A stretch of 64,000 nt of DNA from an uncultured Cryomorphaceae bacterium (GTDB lineage: Bacteria; Bacteroidota; Bacteroidia; Flavobacteriales; Schleiferiaceae), in contig CAJWFD010000002.1 of the NCBI GenBank assembly GCA_913031435.1, positions 1 through 64,000 on the forward strand, given 5' to 3'. Position numbers and translations under genes: made by a program. The notes beneath the pieces were generated by a model that saw only the letters and a program-made list of their open reading frames with translations, was not told the DNA's origin and did no database searches. Positions 7,816 through 16,753 of this stretch are shown piece after piece. Each line of letters opens with the position of its first letter. Positions within the stretch are counted from its first letter, which is position 1.

Positions 7816-8337
7816 ATGGAAGCATTTATTGAAATCCTTAAATACACTTTTCCAGCAGCTTTAATGCTGCTACTCACCTACTTAATATTATCCAACTTTG
7901 TGGATAATGAAGAGAAGCGTAGAGCATTCGATTTAAGAAAGAATATGCAAAAACAGGCGCTTCCTATGCGTTTTCAGGCGTTTGAGCGTGTAATAATGCT
8001 GTTAGAACGAATTACGCCAAATCATCTAGTTATTCGTGTTCGACCAGAATCACAATCGATCAGTCAGTACCGAAAAACCCTTGTAGAGAGCGTACGACAA
8101 GAGTTCGATTACAACATCACCCAACAGATATACTTTTCAGATAAGAGCTGGAATCACGTGGTAAGCGCGAAAAGCCAAGTAGTGAGCTTGATCAATAAAA
8201 CCGCTGCTGAGTTGGGAGCTGAAGCGACAGCTTCAGATTTATCTAGAAAATTAATTGAAGCCGAAATGATTGTTGAGATTTTTCCGACAAAAGCCGCGGT
8301 CCTTCTCATCAAACATGAAGCAGCCCGTAACTTCTAG
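7816..8337 (+). CDS. Conserved Bacteroidota membrane-anchored protein of unknown function
   Basis: A 173-residue protein with one N-terminal membrane helix (residues ~10-28, YTFPAALMLLLTYLILSNFV) followed by a charged, mostly helical cytoplasmic part. I see no catalytic motif. The arrangement (a helix, then EKRRAFDLRKNMQKQALPMRFQAFERV and MLLERITPNHLVIRV) resembles an uncharacterised family common in Bacteroidota, possibly the one catalogued as DUF7935. It is transcribed divergently from the aminotransferase gene, and its 3' end overlaps the convergent meaB gene by 4 nt. The function is unknown. Confidence 0.75.
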   Translation: MEAFIEILKYTFPAALMLLLTYLILSNFVDNEEKRRAFDLRKNMQKQALPMRFQAFERVIMLLERITPNHLVIRVRPESQSISQYRKTLVESVRQEFDYNITQQIYFSDKSWNHVVSAKSQVVSLINKTAAELGAEATASDLSRKLIEAEMIVEIFPTKAAVLLIKHEAARNF

Positions 8338-9404
8338 ATTTTTCCTTTCAGACTATCGAGTAATTGACGGCTCGCTTCAAACGGGGAAACCTCTCTAGAG
8401 AGTACTTGCTGGTTTAATGCAGACTTGAGTGAAATCCAGTTTATATCAGATGCAAACAAAGATTGTATTCCTTCGTAAATAGACCGTTCAAACCAGAATT
8501 GGTTTTGTTCGTTACGCTTTTGCTCAAAAGTACCCTTGATCTTAGCATGACGGAAATAACGTTCCAAGTCAGCCTCAAGGACTTCGAATCCCTCACAAAA
8601 CAAACCGCTGATAAGCGATACAGAGGGAATCCATTCCTCTTGGCTCCTCGTAACCAACTGTAAAGCTCGTTTTACCTCTAATGCTCCTCGCTCAGCTGCC
8701 GTACGGTATTCACCTTCACTTTTATTCATCGCCACAAGATCCGCCATCTCCATAATACCCTTCTTGATTCCCTGAAGTTCATCACCGGTTCCAGGCATGG
8801 CCAGAAACAAAAAACAATCTGCTAATTGCGAAACCATGGTTTCACTTTGACCCACCCCAACGGTCTCCACAAAAATATGGTTAAATCCTGCTGCCTCACA
8901 TAGAATCATAGCCTCTTTTGTCGCTCGAGCAACACCACCTAAAGCACCACCGGCAGCTGTAGGACGAATGAATGCTCTTGGATGCTTACCAAGCTCCACC
9001 ATACGCGTTTTATCGCCTAAAATGGCTCCTTGATGCTTGGCACTGGAAGGATCAACTGCAAGAATAGCAACTTTTGCTTTTGGATCTTTCTCTAAGAGGT
9101 AGATTCCATAGCTTTCTAAAAAGGTACTTTTCCCAACACCAGGAACTCCACTCACTCCTATTCGGATAGCGTTACCTGATTTTGACATAAGTAAGTTCAA
9201 TAATTCAGATGCATCTGATAGATCAGTTGGAGCTTGACTTTCTACCAAAGTAATTCCTTGAGCTAAGGCAGAGAGATCACCCATGGCTAACTTGAGCGCC
9301 AATTCTTCCGGTGATCTTCTAGCAAACGGATGCGCTTTCAACTTAGGGTTGATGGACGGTGCGTCTTCCACCCCTTTGCTAATATGTAGAGTGCTTTTTG
9401 CCAC
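8334..9404 (-). CDS. meaB: Methylmalonyl-CoA mutase-associated GTPase MeaB
   Basis: G3E-family GTPase that guards adenosylcobalamin loading and reactivation of methylmalonyl-CoA mutase. Walker A GVSGVPGVGKST is at residues 83-94; DPSSAKHQGAILGDKTRM is the family switch region, FVETVGVGQSE follows, and NKSEGE acts as base-recognition motif. Length (356 aa) is somewhat over E. coli ArgK/YgfD. The start is GTG at 9402-9404, overlapping the upstream stop codon by one base (TAGTG), so translation is coupled to the dehydrogenase-like gene. Its target enzyme genes, mutA and mutB, are 17-20 kb away in this window. Confidence 0.93.
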   Translation of the reverse strand: MAKSTLHISKGVEDAPSINPKLKAHPFARRSPEELALKLAMGDLSALAQGITLVESQAPTDLSDASELLNLLMSKSGNAIRIGVSGVPGVGKSTFLESYGIYLLEKDPKAKVAILAVDPSSAKHQGAILGDKTRMVELGKHPRAFIRPTAAGGALGGVARATKEAMILCEAAGFNHIFVETVGVGQSETMVSQLADCFLFLAMPGTGDELQGIKKGIMEMADLVAMNKSEGEYRTAAERGALEVKRALQLVTRSQEEWIPSVSLISGLFCEGFEVLEADLERYFRHAKIKGTFEQKRNEQNQFWFERSIYEGIQSLFASDINWISLKSALNQQVLSREVSPFEASRQLLDSLKGKI

Positions 9405-10600
9405 TATACAATAGTAATATAAGATTTCAGATAATCGAAATTATCTGAAAGACTACCCTGCTCGCACTGGGTAGCTCTATATAGAACCTGATCTTTATCT
9501 CCATTAAAAAGTGCAGGAAGAACCTCTCTTAATAAATCAGTCCCAAAACTTAATGACGCATCTCTAGGTAGTTCGCAGGGTAAATTATCAACTGCCATGA
9601 CTCCAATAGCGCTTGGTTCTAGATGATCTACCACTGTTTCTTTAATGGTATCATAGCCGTAAAAGGGATGCTCAATGGTGGAAGGTCTTAAAGTCGAAGC
9701 CACTGGACCATCTATATCACAGCTCACATCTGCCACGTATTTTATATTAAAATCCCTCAAGCGCATATCTTTACGAGAAAAGAGAAATGGCGCTCTAGCA
9801 TCGTAATAATGTCCAGCAATAAACAAACTAGCATGTGGTGCGTAATGCATGAATTTACTTTCAAAAGTAGAAGGGTCCTTGTACAACTGTTGTTTGTTAA
9901 ATGGCTCGCCATCTCTCGAAGTATAATAGTTCTGGGCATCAAGCTGTGTCCAAACAGGACCAGAAGCCCCTGATACGAATTCTTCTGGTGTACATTCTTT
10001 AATCCCAGCAGCACGCAATGTTTCAACGGCACCGCGAGAAACTCTACCCTTACCAGTGAGTATGATTTTTAAATCCGACGACCAGTTTTGAGCATTTAAC
10101 TGTTCCCACATCTCTGAAAGATCGTGACATTCATGTGCGGGCTTCAAAGGCGAACCCCCAAACTTCTCACGCCAGCCGCGCAGACCATTATAAGCGCCTA
10201 CAAGTCCTGCAAACCTTCCAAAAGACACTACCCTAGAACTTCCATTAGTTAGAAGTTCGTAGTCAATGAGTTTTATATTTTTATCAACACAGGCCTTTAG
10301 TAGTCCCGCATTATAGGGTTGTTGTTTATAGGTATGCGAAAAGAAAAAATATGTTTTATCAGAGATTAGCTGGCTAATAGGTACCTCTTTCACTCCCATC
10401 AATACGTCACAATCAGATAAATCTTCCTGTAAAGGAATTCCTGCATCGAGATATTCTTGATCAAGAATAGCACGTATGGGCGAGGGCTGCACCACAACTG
10501 TACAATCGTATAAAGCCATTAACGCTGAGCAATGGGCAGGAGTTAATGGCACTCGTCTGTCTACTGGGACCTTACCCTCTTTTACTATTCCTATTTTCAT
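9404..10600 (-). CDS. Saccharopine/alanine dehydrogenase-family NAD(P)-dependent oxidoreductase
   Basis: The N-terminus MKIGIVKEGKVPVDRRVPLTP is the signature of the alanine dehydrogenase/transhydrogenase fold. The pattern KEVP..., FFFSHTYKQQPYN and LIDYELL, with the later RVSRGAVETLRAAGIKE, matches the lysine-forming saccharopine dehydrogenase branch better than alanine dehydrogenase. At 398 aa it has the family length. Bacteroidota commonly carry this gene without an obvious fungal-type lysine pathway, so the natural reaction is uncertain. The stop overlaps the meaB start by one base. Confidence 0.8.
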   Translation of the reverse strand: MKIGIVKEGKVPVDRRVPLTPAHCSALMALYDCTVVVQPSPIRAILDQEYLDAGIPLQEDLSDCDVLMGVKEVPISQLISDKTYFFFSHTYKQQPYNAGLLKACVDKNIKLIDYELLTNGSSRVVSFGRFAGLVGAYNGLRGWREKFGGSPLKPAHECHDLSEMWEQLNAQNWSSDLKIILTGKGRVSRGAVETLRAAGIKECTPEEFVSGASGPVWTQLDAQNYYTSRDGEPFNKQQLYKDPSTFESKFMHYAPHASLFIAGHYYDARAPFLFSRKDMRLRDFNIKYVADVSCDIDGPVASTLRPSTIEHPFYGYDTIKETVVDHLEPSAIGVMAVDNLPCELPRDASLSFGTDLLREVLPALFNGDKDQVLYRATQCEQGSLSDNFDYLKSYITIV

Positions 10601-10681
10601 TATGGTAAAAGTACTGAAGAAAATCCGCTCTTTTCAAACTCTTACTATTACACTAAAGGCTCATTTCACATTCTTTCCATG

Positions 10682-10689
10682 TATCTTTG
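10682..10689 (+). promoter_or_regulatory. -7 promoter element for tmRNA gene
   Basis: TATCTTTG is an exact TAnnTTTG match, 36 nt before the predicted mature 5' end of tmRNA. This leaves room for a short 5' precursor removed by RNase P. A small hairpin (CTCACT/AGTGAG, 10694-10713) lies in that precursor. No clean -33 motif is seen. Confidence 0.55.
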
Positions 10690-10724
10690 CGCGCTCACTG
10701 TTTTATAAGTGAGAAACATTACCC

Positions 10725-11122
10725 GGGGCTGACTGGTTTTGACAGCAAGTCGAAGGTTGATGTAAGCATGCCGAGGGCTGGAGGGGCTGCTCGTTAATAC
10801 ACCGCTCCAATTTTTTATAACTGGCGAAGATTCTTACGCTTTGGCCGCTTAATCTGACTGTATGTCGATTTTGCTAATCCTGCACTAGGTGCAGGAGCTG
10901 AACATCTCGCAGGAGCCCCCGTCTTGAGGCGACTGATTACGAGGTGTAGAAAACTCAGGACTGCGACTTGCCTTCGCTTCGCGGGCTCGTTCAAGTTAAG
11001 AAGCTAAGCCGTGATTAGGGTGCTTTTTCTCAGAGATCGGTCGAAAACCTAATAAAAAGCTAAGCATGTAGAAAGCCTCAGGTTTCCTTGTTTGGACGCG
11101 GGTTCGATTCCCGCCAGCTCCA
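10725..11122 (+). ncRNA. ssrA: Transfer-messenger RNA (tmRNA)
   Basis: Rescues stalled ribosomes and tags the unfinished protein for proteolysis. The tRNA-like ends are clear: the 5' GGGGCTG pairs with the 3' CAGCTCC, and the T-arm GGTTCGATTCC is intact. The CCA end is not encoded (the genome continues CTT after the discriminator A at 11122). The internal reading frame begins with the resume codon GGC at 10823-10825 and encodes the tag GEDSYALAA, ending in TAA at 10850-10852. The ending YALAA is the usual protease degron. The four-pseudoknot middle region follows. Size (398 nt) fits a one-piece tmRNA. Confidence 0.95.
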
Positions 11123-11124
11123 CT

Positions 11125-11136
11125 TGGTGATCACCA
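11125..11136. repeat. Perfect 12-bp palindrome just after tmRNA
   Basis: TGGTGATCACCA is a perfect palindrome beginning 2 nt after the mature 3' end of tmRNA and ending 6 nt before the terminator stem. It could be a protein site or part of the 3' processing region. It is short enough to be chance. Confidence 0.4.
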
Positions 11137-11142
11137 TGAAGA

Positions 11143-11176
11143 ACAAAGCCAGCGCAAGAAATTGCGCTGGCTTTGT
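11143..11176 (+). terminator. Strong hairpin terminator downstream of tmRNA
   Basis: A perfect 15-bp inverted repeat (11143-11157 with 11162-11176, stem ending GCGCAA/TTGCGC) with a GAAA loop. There is no long T tract after it, so it may act as an RNA 3' stabiliser and barrier as much as a classic terminator. Confidence 0.75.
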
Positions 11177-11253
11177 ATGAAGAAAGATCCACTCAATCTC
11201 TATTTATATATAGAAAAAGTGGACGATATATTTAACGTCTAAATAAGTCTAAA

Positions 11254-12552
11254 CTACCACTTCCTTTTAGCAGGACGCGAGCCACGTGAATTTCCGTCGT
11301 TAGAACGAGGACGAGATGAACCACCACCCTGCTGGGGACGTTGGCCTCTTCCTCTTCCACCACCGCCGCCACCTTGCTTGATGGGTTTTCTGTTTTCAGG
11401 ATCTGACCATTCTATGGCTGCTCCTTCCGTGAAGGGGTGCTTACTTACCAGATCAATTTCCTGAGAAATAAGTTTTTCAATATCCTTGAGATAGCCACGC
11501 TCATCTGCGGAACAGAATGAAATAGATGAACCCGAAGCATCAGCCCTACCCGTGCGACCAATGCGGTGTACATAGGTTTCTGAAACGTTTGGCAATTCAA
11601 AATTAACAACGTGCTCCAAGCCAGAAATATCGATACCTCTAGCTGCAATATCTGTTGCAATCAGAACACGAATTTCACCTGCTTTAAAGCCCTTTAATGC
11701 CTTTTGTCTGGCGTTCTGACTCTTATTACCATGAATAGCTGCTGCTGACACACCTTCCTTTTGAAGGATACGCACCACCTTATCACAGCCATGCTTAGTA
11801 CGTCCGAAAACTAATACAGCTCCTTTAATTTCATTTAACAAATGAAGTAGTAACGCTGGCTTTTCTTTCTTGCTTACATGGTAAACACACTGAGTAACAC
11901 GCTCCGCTGTAGGTTTATCCACAGCTATTCGGACACTTTTGTAATTGGGCCGTAGTATTTGTGAACTAAGCTCAATAATTGACTTAGGCATCGTCGCTGA
12001 GAAGAATAAACTCTGACGCTTAGCCGGTATAATTCTTAATAGCTTCCTGATGTCGTGGATAAATCCCATGTCTAGCATTTGATCAGCCTCATCTAAAACA
12101 AAGTGACTGATATTCCCAAGGTCTGCGTGCCCTTGGTTTTCTAAATCTAGAAGGCGACCAGGCGTCGCAACAAGGATATCCACTCCTCTTCTTAATTGGT
12201 CGACCTGAGGTCCTTGACCAACACCACCAAAAACAACTGTTGTTCTCAGGCCGGTATTTTTACTGTAACGTTTTGCATTTTCTCCAACTTGCAAGGCAAG
12301 TTCTCGAGTTGGCGCAACGACCAATGCTTTTACCTGTCGACGATTGCTCTTTGGCTGAGACAACAGGTGTTGTATTATAGGTATAACGAATGCAGCAGTT
12401 TTACCAGTCCCCGTCTGTGCGGTGCCTAATAAATCTGATCCTTCAAGTAAAACGGGTATACTCTGCGCTTGAATAGGTGTTGGGGTTGTGTAACCCTGTT
12501 CCTTCAAAGCAGATAGAATTTGCGGGTCGAGCCCAAGCGCATCAAATGCCAT
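11254..12552 (-). CDS. rhlE: DEAD-box RNA helicase, RhlE type
   Basis: ATP-dependent RNA helicase expected in ribosome maturation or RNA decay. Motifs in order: TTPTPIQAQSIP (Q), AQTGTGKTAAF (I), PTRELALQ (Ia), VLDEADQMLDMGF (II), FFSATMP (III), LVFGRTKHGCDK, ATDIAARGIDI (V) and HRIGRTGRAD (VI). The core has no DbpA RNA-binding domain. The last ~40 residues are GGGGGRGRGQRPQQGG-type RG-rich and basic. Length (432 aa) fits the RhlE group. A near-consensus -7 (TATTTTCG on the minus strand, about 65 nt upstream) may drive it. It is a paralogue of the longer helicase at the window start. Confidence 0.93.
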   Translation of the reverse strand: MAFDALGLDPQILSALKEQGYTTPTPIQAQSIPVLLEGSDLLGTAQTGTGKTAAFVIPIIQHLLSQPKSNRRQVKALVVAPTRELALQVGENAKRYSKNTGLRTTVVFGGVGQGPQVDQLRRGVDILVATPGRLLDLENQGHADLGNISHFVLDEADQMLDMGFIHDIRKLLRIIPAKRQSLFFSATMPKSIIELSSQILRPNYKSVRIAVDKPTAERVTQCVYHVSKKEKPALLLHLLNEIKGAVLVFGRTKHGCDKVVRILQKEGVSAAAIHGNKSQNARQKALKGFKAGEIRVLIATDIAARGIDISGLEHVVNFELPNVSETYVHRIGRTGRADASGSSISFCSADERGYLKDIEKLISQEIDLVSKHPFTEGAAIEWSDPENRKPIKQGGGGGGRGRGQRPQQGGGSSRPRSNDGNSRGSRPAKRKW

Positions 12553-12673
12553 AGAGTGATTTTAATGGTCCTCGGGTTTGTGAGAACTCGGTGCAAGTTA
12601 CGGCGAAAATAGATGCCAGTTTCTAGAACCTCAACTTAGGATTGTATATTGGGGCTAGTTAATCATTACTCGA

Positions 12674-14002
12674 ATGAACAAAACTTGGAACTGGTCATTG
12701 ACCGTGGCTCTAGCAGGCTTTCTATTTGGATTTGACACCGTTGTCATCAGCGGAGCAAACGCTCCAATCAAAGAGCTCTGGGAGACCTCTGCATGGTTCC
12801 ACGGCGTGTTCATTATGTCTATGGCCCTTTGGGGAACAGTTTTAGGCTCATTAGCAGGAGGTATACCTACGAAACTGATAGGGCGGAAAAACACTTTAAT
12901 CTGGGTAGGGATACTCTACCTCATTTCAGCTGTTGGGTCAGGCCTCGCGCAAGATCCTTATAGTTTTAGCTTTTTTAGATTTATTGGAGGGATAGGCGTA
13001 GGTGCATCTACAGTTGCCGCCCCAGCCTATATATCAGAAATATCCTCTGCACACTCTCGAGGTAGATTGGTGGCGCTCTACCAGTTCAATATCGTTTTCG
13101 GGATTCTGATTGCCTTCATTTCAAACTACTTATTAAGCGGAATAGGCGGCGCAAATGATTGGCGTTTTATGCTCGGTATTGAGGCCATACCCGCTGCACT
13201 TTATTGCTTGTTAATCTTTGGCGTACCAAAAAGTCCAAGATGGTTGATTGTTGAGAAAAACGATGAGGCTTCCGCACTCGCTACGCTAAAACTCATTCAT
13301 GAAAATGAATTAGACGCCCTTAAAGAATTACAAAGCATAAAAGACCATAATACAGTGGAATCTCGGTCTTCAAATCTCTTTAGCGGTGCGTTTAAAAAAC
13401 CACTTACACTGGCATTTCTGCTGGCCTTCTTCAACCAATTAAGTGGCATTAATTTTATTTTATACTACGCACCAGTAATCCTTGAAAAGGCTGGTTTCGC
13501 TTCCTCAGACTCTTTATTAAGTTCAATCTCTATTGGCGGAACCAATCTGATCTTCACTTTTGTAGGTGTCTATCTTATTGACCGGGTCGGCAGGAAGAAT
13601 CTCATGTATTTTGGATCAATTGGCTATATAATCTCGCTCTCTATGGTAGCCTATGGGTTTAAAACGGATGCAAGTGCCACATTTAACTTGACATTTATCC
13701 TCGTCTTTATAGCCTCTCATGCTATTGGACAAGGGGCTGTTATTTGGGTATTTATTTCAGAGATTTTTCCAAACAGTGTTCGTGCCTCAGGCCAAGCATG
13801 GGGTACAGGTACCCACTGGGTATTTGCGGCGCTTATAACGATGTTAGGAGAGGTTGTTATTGATACATTTCCAAGCTGGACGATATTCGCCTTCTTCTCC
13901 TTTTTTATGGTTCTTCAACTGCTTTTCACTCATTTCATGATGCCAGAAACTAAAGGAGTGAGCTTGGAGAAGCTGCAAGAAACGCTTACCACCAAAGTCT
14001 AA
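12674..14002 (+). CDS. Sugar-porter family MFS transporter
   Basis: Proton-coupled sugar or polyol uptake across the inner membrane. Family marks: the opening FLFGFDTVVISGAN, the loop 2-3 motif GGIPTKLIGRKNTL, the PAYISEISSAHSRGRLV motif after helix 4, the central FGVPKSPRWLI, FFNQLSGINFILYYAP (helix 7), the second half DRVGRKNLM, and the closing MPETKGVSLEKLQE. Twelve membrane segments can be counted. Length (442 aa) is normal for XylE/GlcP-type porters. The QLSGIN motif suggests a hexose or pentose, but specificity cannot be fixed. No sugar-metabolism genes flank it. The gene is convergent with the carbonic anhydrase gene. Confidence 0.92.
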   Translation: MNKTWNWSLTVALAGFLFGFDTVVISGANAPIKELWETSAWFHGVFIMSMALWGTVLGSLAGGIPTKLIGRKNTLIWVGILYLISAVGSGLAQDPYSFSFFRFIGGIGVGASTVAAPAYISEISSAHSRGRLVALYQFNIVFGILIAFISNYLLSGIGGANDWRFMLGIEAIPAALYCLLIFGVPKSPRWLIVEKNDEASALATLKLIHENELDALKELQSIKDHNTVESRSSNLFSGAFKKPLTLAFLLAFFNQLSGINFILYYAPVILEKAGFASSDSLLSSISIGGTNLIFTFVGVYLIDRVGRKNLMYFGSIGYIISLSMVAYGFKTDASATFNLTFILVFIASHAIGQGAVIWVFISEIFPNSVRASGQAWGTGTHWVFAALITMLGEVVIDTFPSWTIFAFFSFFMVLQLLFTHFMMPETKGVSLEKLQETLTTKV

Positions 14003-14091
14003 ATGAGTTTGTCCGACGAAGCTCAGGCTGTTGCAATCGTTCATCAGGCATGTATTTAAGAACTCAACTAGTAGACGTTCAAAAAGCGGCA

Positions 14092-14730
14092 CTACTTGGT
14101 TATATCATAAACCTCTTGAATTTTCTTAAGGGCACTGTCGAAATCAAAATTTAGATCTATCAACTCACCATTAGCCAGATCATAAACCCAGCCATGGACC
14201 TGAGGAAATTTCTTTTGAGCATAGCTCTTCTGCACAAACTCAGTTTTCATCACGTTAAAGCATTGTTCCATTACGTTTAACTCGATAAGTTTATTGTAAC
14301 GTTCGTGCTCGTCTTCAATGGCATTGAGCGTGGTTGAATGTAGCCTGTAGACGTCGCGAATTTCTCTGAGCCAGCCGTCAAGTAACCCTAGACTACTGTT
14401 TCCCATTGCCGCCTTAACACCGCCACAATTATAATGTCCGCAAACCACTACATGTTTCACCTCTAAATGCTCAACGGCGTATTGAATAACACTTTGCGCG
14501 TTCATATCCGTATTGACCACCATATTGGCAATATTTCGATGCACAAAAACATCGCCAGGCTCTAGCCCCATTATTTCGTTAGCAGGAACTCTTGAATCCG
14601 CACAACCTATATACAAGAATTCAGGACTCTGGCCTTTAGCTAAATGCTGGAAGAAATTTTCATCCTTAGCTAAATTATCTGAAACCCACTTTTTGTTGTT
14701 CTCGAAAACTTGATCGTAGGATTTTTGCAT
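14092..14730 (-). CDS. can: Beta-class carbonic anhydrase
   Basis: Reversible hydration of CO2 to bicarbonate, with zinc held by Cys43, His99 and Cys102 (motifs IGCADSRVPA and CGHYNCGGV) and the Asp45/Arg47 gate dyad. The protein is 212 residues from the chosen start, a normal size. The reading frame is open to a TTG at 14751, but that codon lies within a perfect promoter -7 element, so the ATG at 14728-14730 (MQKSYDQVFE) is the better start. Bicarbonate supply fits with PEP carboxylase (20.9 kb), carbamoyl-phosphate synthase (56.3 kb) and acetyl-CoA carboxylase (38.6 kb), all in this window. Confidence 0.95.
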   Translation of the reverse strand: MQKSYDQVFENNKKWVSDNLAKDENFFQHLAKGQSPEFLYIGCADSRVPANEIMGLEPGDVFVHRNIANMVVNTDMNAQSVIQYAVEHLEVKHVVVCGHYNCGGVKAAMGNSSLGLLDGWLREIRDVYRLHSTTLNAIEDEHERYNKLIELNVMEQCFNVMKTEFVQKSYAQKKFPQVHGWVYDLANGELIDLNFDFDSALKKIQEVYDITK

Positions 14731-14748
14731 TGTTGGAAGATTTAAGTA

Positions 14749-14756
14749 CAAAAGTA
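14749..14756 (-). promoter_or_regulatory. -7 promoter element for carbonic anhydrase gene
   Basis: Minus strand TACTTTTG matches TAnnTTTG exactly and lies 18 nt before the chosen ATG. No good -33 TTTG is seen. The overlap with the alternative TTG start argues against that start. Confidence 0.55.
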
Positions 14757-14808
14757 GATGCTATACCTTGATAAGAAAAATAAAAAAAAATTATCGTGTC
14801 TATTCGAT

Positions 14809-15747
14809 TTACTTAAACGGAGATCTAAGCGTGTACTCCTTTGGCACGTATGTCCGCTTAGCAACATATAACACCAATTTCAACAACACATTTCGCGTAT
14901 AAAACGAAAAATGATTCTCAGCAGCTCGAGCCCCATAGGTGCTTTTTATTTCCGTAGCTGTTCGGCCTAAATTAATCTGTTTAAAACCATGCTCAATACC
15001 ATATTCAATTACATGAAACATGGCGAGACTGTACATCATATCTGGATTAGATTTTAAAGTGCCATAATGCATAGCACGAAGACATTCCCCATCTTCTACG
15101 ACAGAGATAAATCCTTTTAACTCACCCTTATCCTGAATTCCGAAAATTTTATAATCCTCTTTAAACCAAACTTTAAACCGTATAATCAATTCACTTAAGT
15201 CGATTGGGAGAACCGCTACTTTATCTGTCAACGTCTTTTCAAGCATTCCAGCGCAACGTGTGATATTATCCTCATTATGCTCTAGCTCAACTACATCATA
15301 ACCCTCTCTGAACCGTGCAGCCTTCTTTAAGCGTGATCGATATTTCGTCTTCATAGAATCCATGTATTCCTGAAAACTATTCCATCTATTGTCTACGATC
15401 ATGAAAGGCTCTGCCCTAAAACTTGTCCAATTATCCTGAGATACAGGTTTATCAGAAACACCCATTAGAAGTATGGGAAGTTTCAAATTAAGGGAACCTA
15501 CAAGCGATTGCAGGACCTCTGGTTTTTGAATCCAAAACCCAGGCAACCAAGGACTGCCGACCACTTCTAAAACACCCTTTCTGACAAAGGCATTGATCAT
15601 ATTTAAGCCTCTCTTCTTAAGGTAACTTCCTGAACTCCTTCTGAATTCTGGGATACAAATTGGAAGTCCCTTGGTGTCATTGTCATATTGGACAATTCGA
15701 CCTTGAACGTGAATTAATATTGACTTTTCTAACGGGGTAGTGTTCAT
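14809..15747 (-). CDS. GNAT/FemAB-like acyltransferase-fold protein
   Basis: A 312-residue cytoplasmic protein. The central part (about residues 125-290) carries features of the FemAB-like GNAT superfamily: YMDSMKTKYRSRLKKAARF, GELKGFISVVEDGE, and MFHVIEYGIEHGFKQINLGRTATEIKSTYG near the C-terminus. Such proteins transfer acyl or aminoacyl groups in cell-wall, capsule or lipid modification. The donor and acceptor cannot be told from sequence. The start is the ATG at 15745-15747. It is transcribed divergently from the HTH regulator gene, with 46 nt between starts, which suggests shared regulation. Confidence 0.7.
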   Translation of the reverse strand: MNTTPLEKSILIHVQGRIVQYDNDTKGLPICIPEFRRSSGSYLKKRGLNMINAFVRKGVLEVVGSPWLPGFWIQKPEVLQSLVGSLNLKLPILLMGVSDKPVSQDNWTSFRAEPFMIVDNRWNSFQEYMDSMKTKYRSRLKKAARFREGYDVVELEHNEDNITRCAGMLEKTLTDKVAVLPIDLSELIIRFKVWFKEDYKIFGIQDKGELKGFISVVEDGECLRAMHYGTLKSNPDMMYSLAMFHVIEYGIEHGFKQINLGRTATEIKSTYGARAAENHFSFYTRNVLLKLVLYVAKRTYVPKEYTLRSPFK

Positions 15748-15793
15748 TGATTGTAAAATAGAATACTTTTATGTTAATTATAAGATACTGCTG

Positions 15794-16753
15794 ATGTTTA
15801 CCTCCAACGCTTTTCAAAAACAATTGTTTGAGCAGATATTCGATTCAACCACTGGCAAATCTAAGATTACTGCAGACTTAATGGCTATTTTGGGTTGCTC
15901 AAGAGCCTCTTTATACAGAAAACGGATTGGCTCAACTCCATTGACAGCAGATGAGTTGATCAAAATCGCCAATCATTTCTCACTAAGTATTGATGCTTTA
16001 CGTTCTCATCCTGAGAACAATAGTCATATTGTTGTTTGTACTACACTCCCTCCCATACAGAGTTATGCCGATATAGATTTTTATATAGACAACACAAAAA
16101 AAAATCTAGAATTAGCCATAAGCCAACCTACTGCGCAGCTTTATTTCACGGCAAAAGAAGTGCCGCTATACAGATATATGGATATGCCTGGCCTCAGTGC
16201 ATTCAGGTATTACCTATGGATCATGGAGAACATGAGGAAAAACGAACGCTTTGATCCGAAAAACATTCCACAGGAATTGATTGACAAAGGACGTGAGTTG
16301 ACAAATTTAAGTGAGGGGATAAAATCAACTGAATTTTGGTTACCTAGTGCATTTGACAATCTAATTGGTCAAATAAAATATGTTTCTAATTCCTCGCGAA
16401 TGTCTAATAGAATAAAAGACCAACTCAAAGAAGAATTAGAGACTGTTCTACAGAAGTTAGTGCAAAACGTCAAGACTGAACAAACGGACAAAGGCAAGCC
16501 ATATCAAATGGTACTTTGTCATTACCTGACTTTGAGTGATGCTGCATTGATTGAAATTGGCCCTAACCATAGTGAGGTTATGTTCTCATACGGATCCATC
16601 AATTACATGAAAAGCTCCAATCCAAACATCATTAACGCATTTCGACGGGGACTTCGCTATCACAAATTAGAAGGACAGACTCTAGGGGCTTTAGATAGCG
16701 ATACAATTGATGACTTTGCTAGCTCTATTAGGATCAAGATCAATGAACTGTAA
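15794..16753 (+). CDS. Helix-turn-helix transcriptional regulator with large C-terminal domain
   Basis: Residues ~20-65 form a DNA-binding helix-turn-helix ([19 protein letters not shown], then [19 protein letters not shown]). The remaining ~250 residues are an alpha/beta region with no recognised ligand pocket, a layout seen in uncharacterised regulators of Bacteroidota. The frame is open to a GTG at 15740, which would overlap the divergent gene, so the ATG at 15794 is preferred. A near-consensus TACTTTTA at 15764-15771 may be its -7. The 3' end overlaps purT by 14 nt. Likely target: the divergent GNAT/FemAB-like gene or itself (inference). Confidence 0.75.
   Translation: MFTSNAFQKQLFEQIFDSTTGKSKITADLMAILGCSRASLYRKRIGSTPLTADELIKIANHFSLSIDALRSHPENNSHIVVCTTLPPIQSYADIDFYIDNTKKNLELAISQPTAQLYFTAKEVPLYRYMDMPGLSAFRYYLWIMENMRKNERFDPKNIPQELIDKGRELTNLSEGIKSTEFWLPSAFDNLIGQIKYVSNSSRMSNRIKDQLKEELETVLQKLVQNVKTEQTDKGKPYQMVLCHYLTLSDAALIEIGPNHSEVMFSYGSINYMKSSNPNIINAFRRGLRYHKLEGQTLGALDSDTIDDFASSIRIKINEL

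Noticed and set aside
11080-11122. Isolated tRNA-like 3' half
   Set aside because: It is the tRNA-like 3' end of tmRNA, pairing with its own 5' end 390 nt upstream.
14003-14091. Terminator between the sugar transporter and carbonic anhydrase genes
   Set aside because: I see only weak inverted repeats and no T run, so it cannot be supported.
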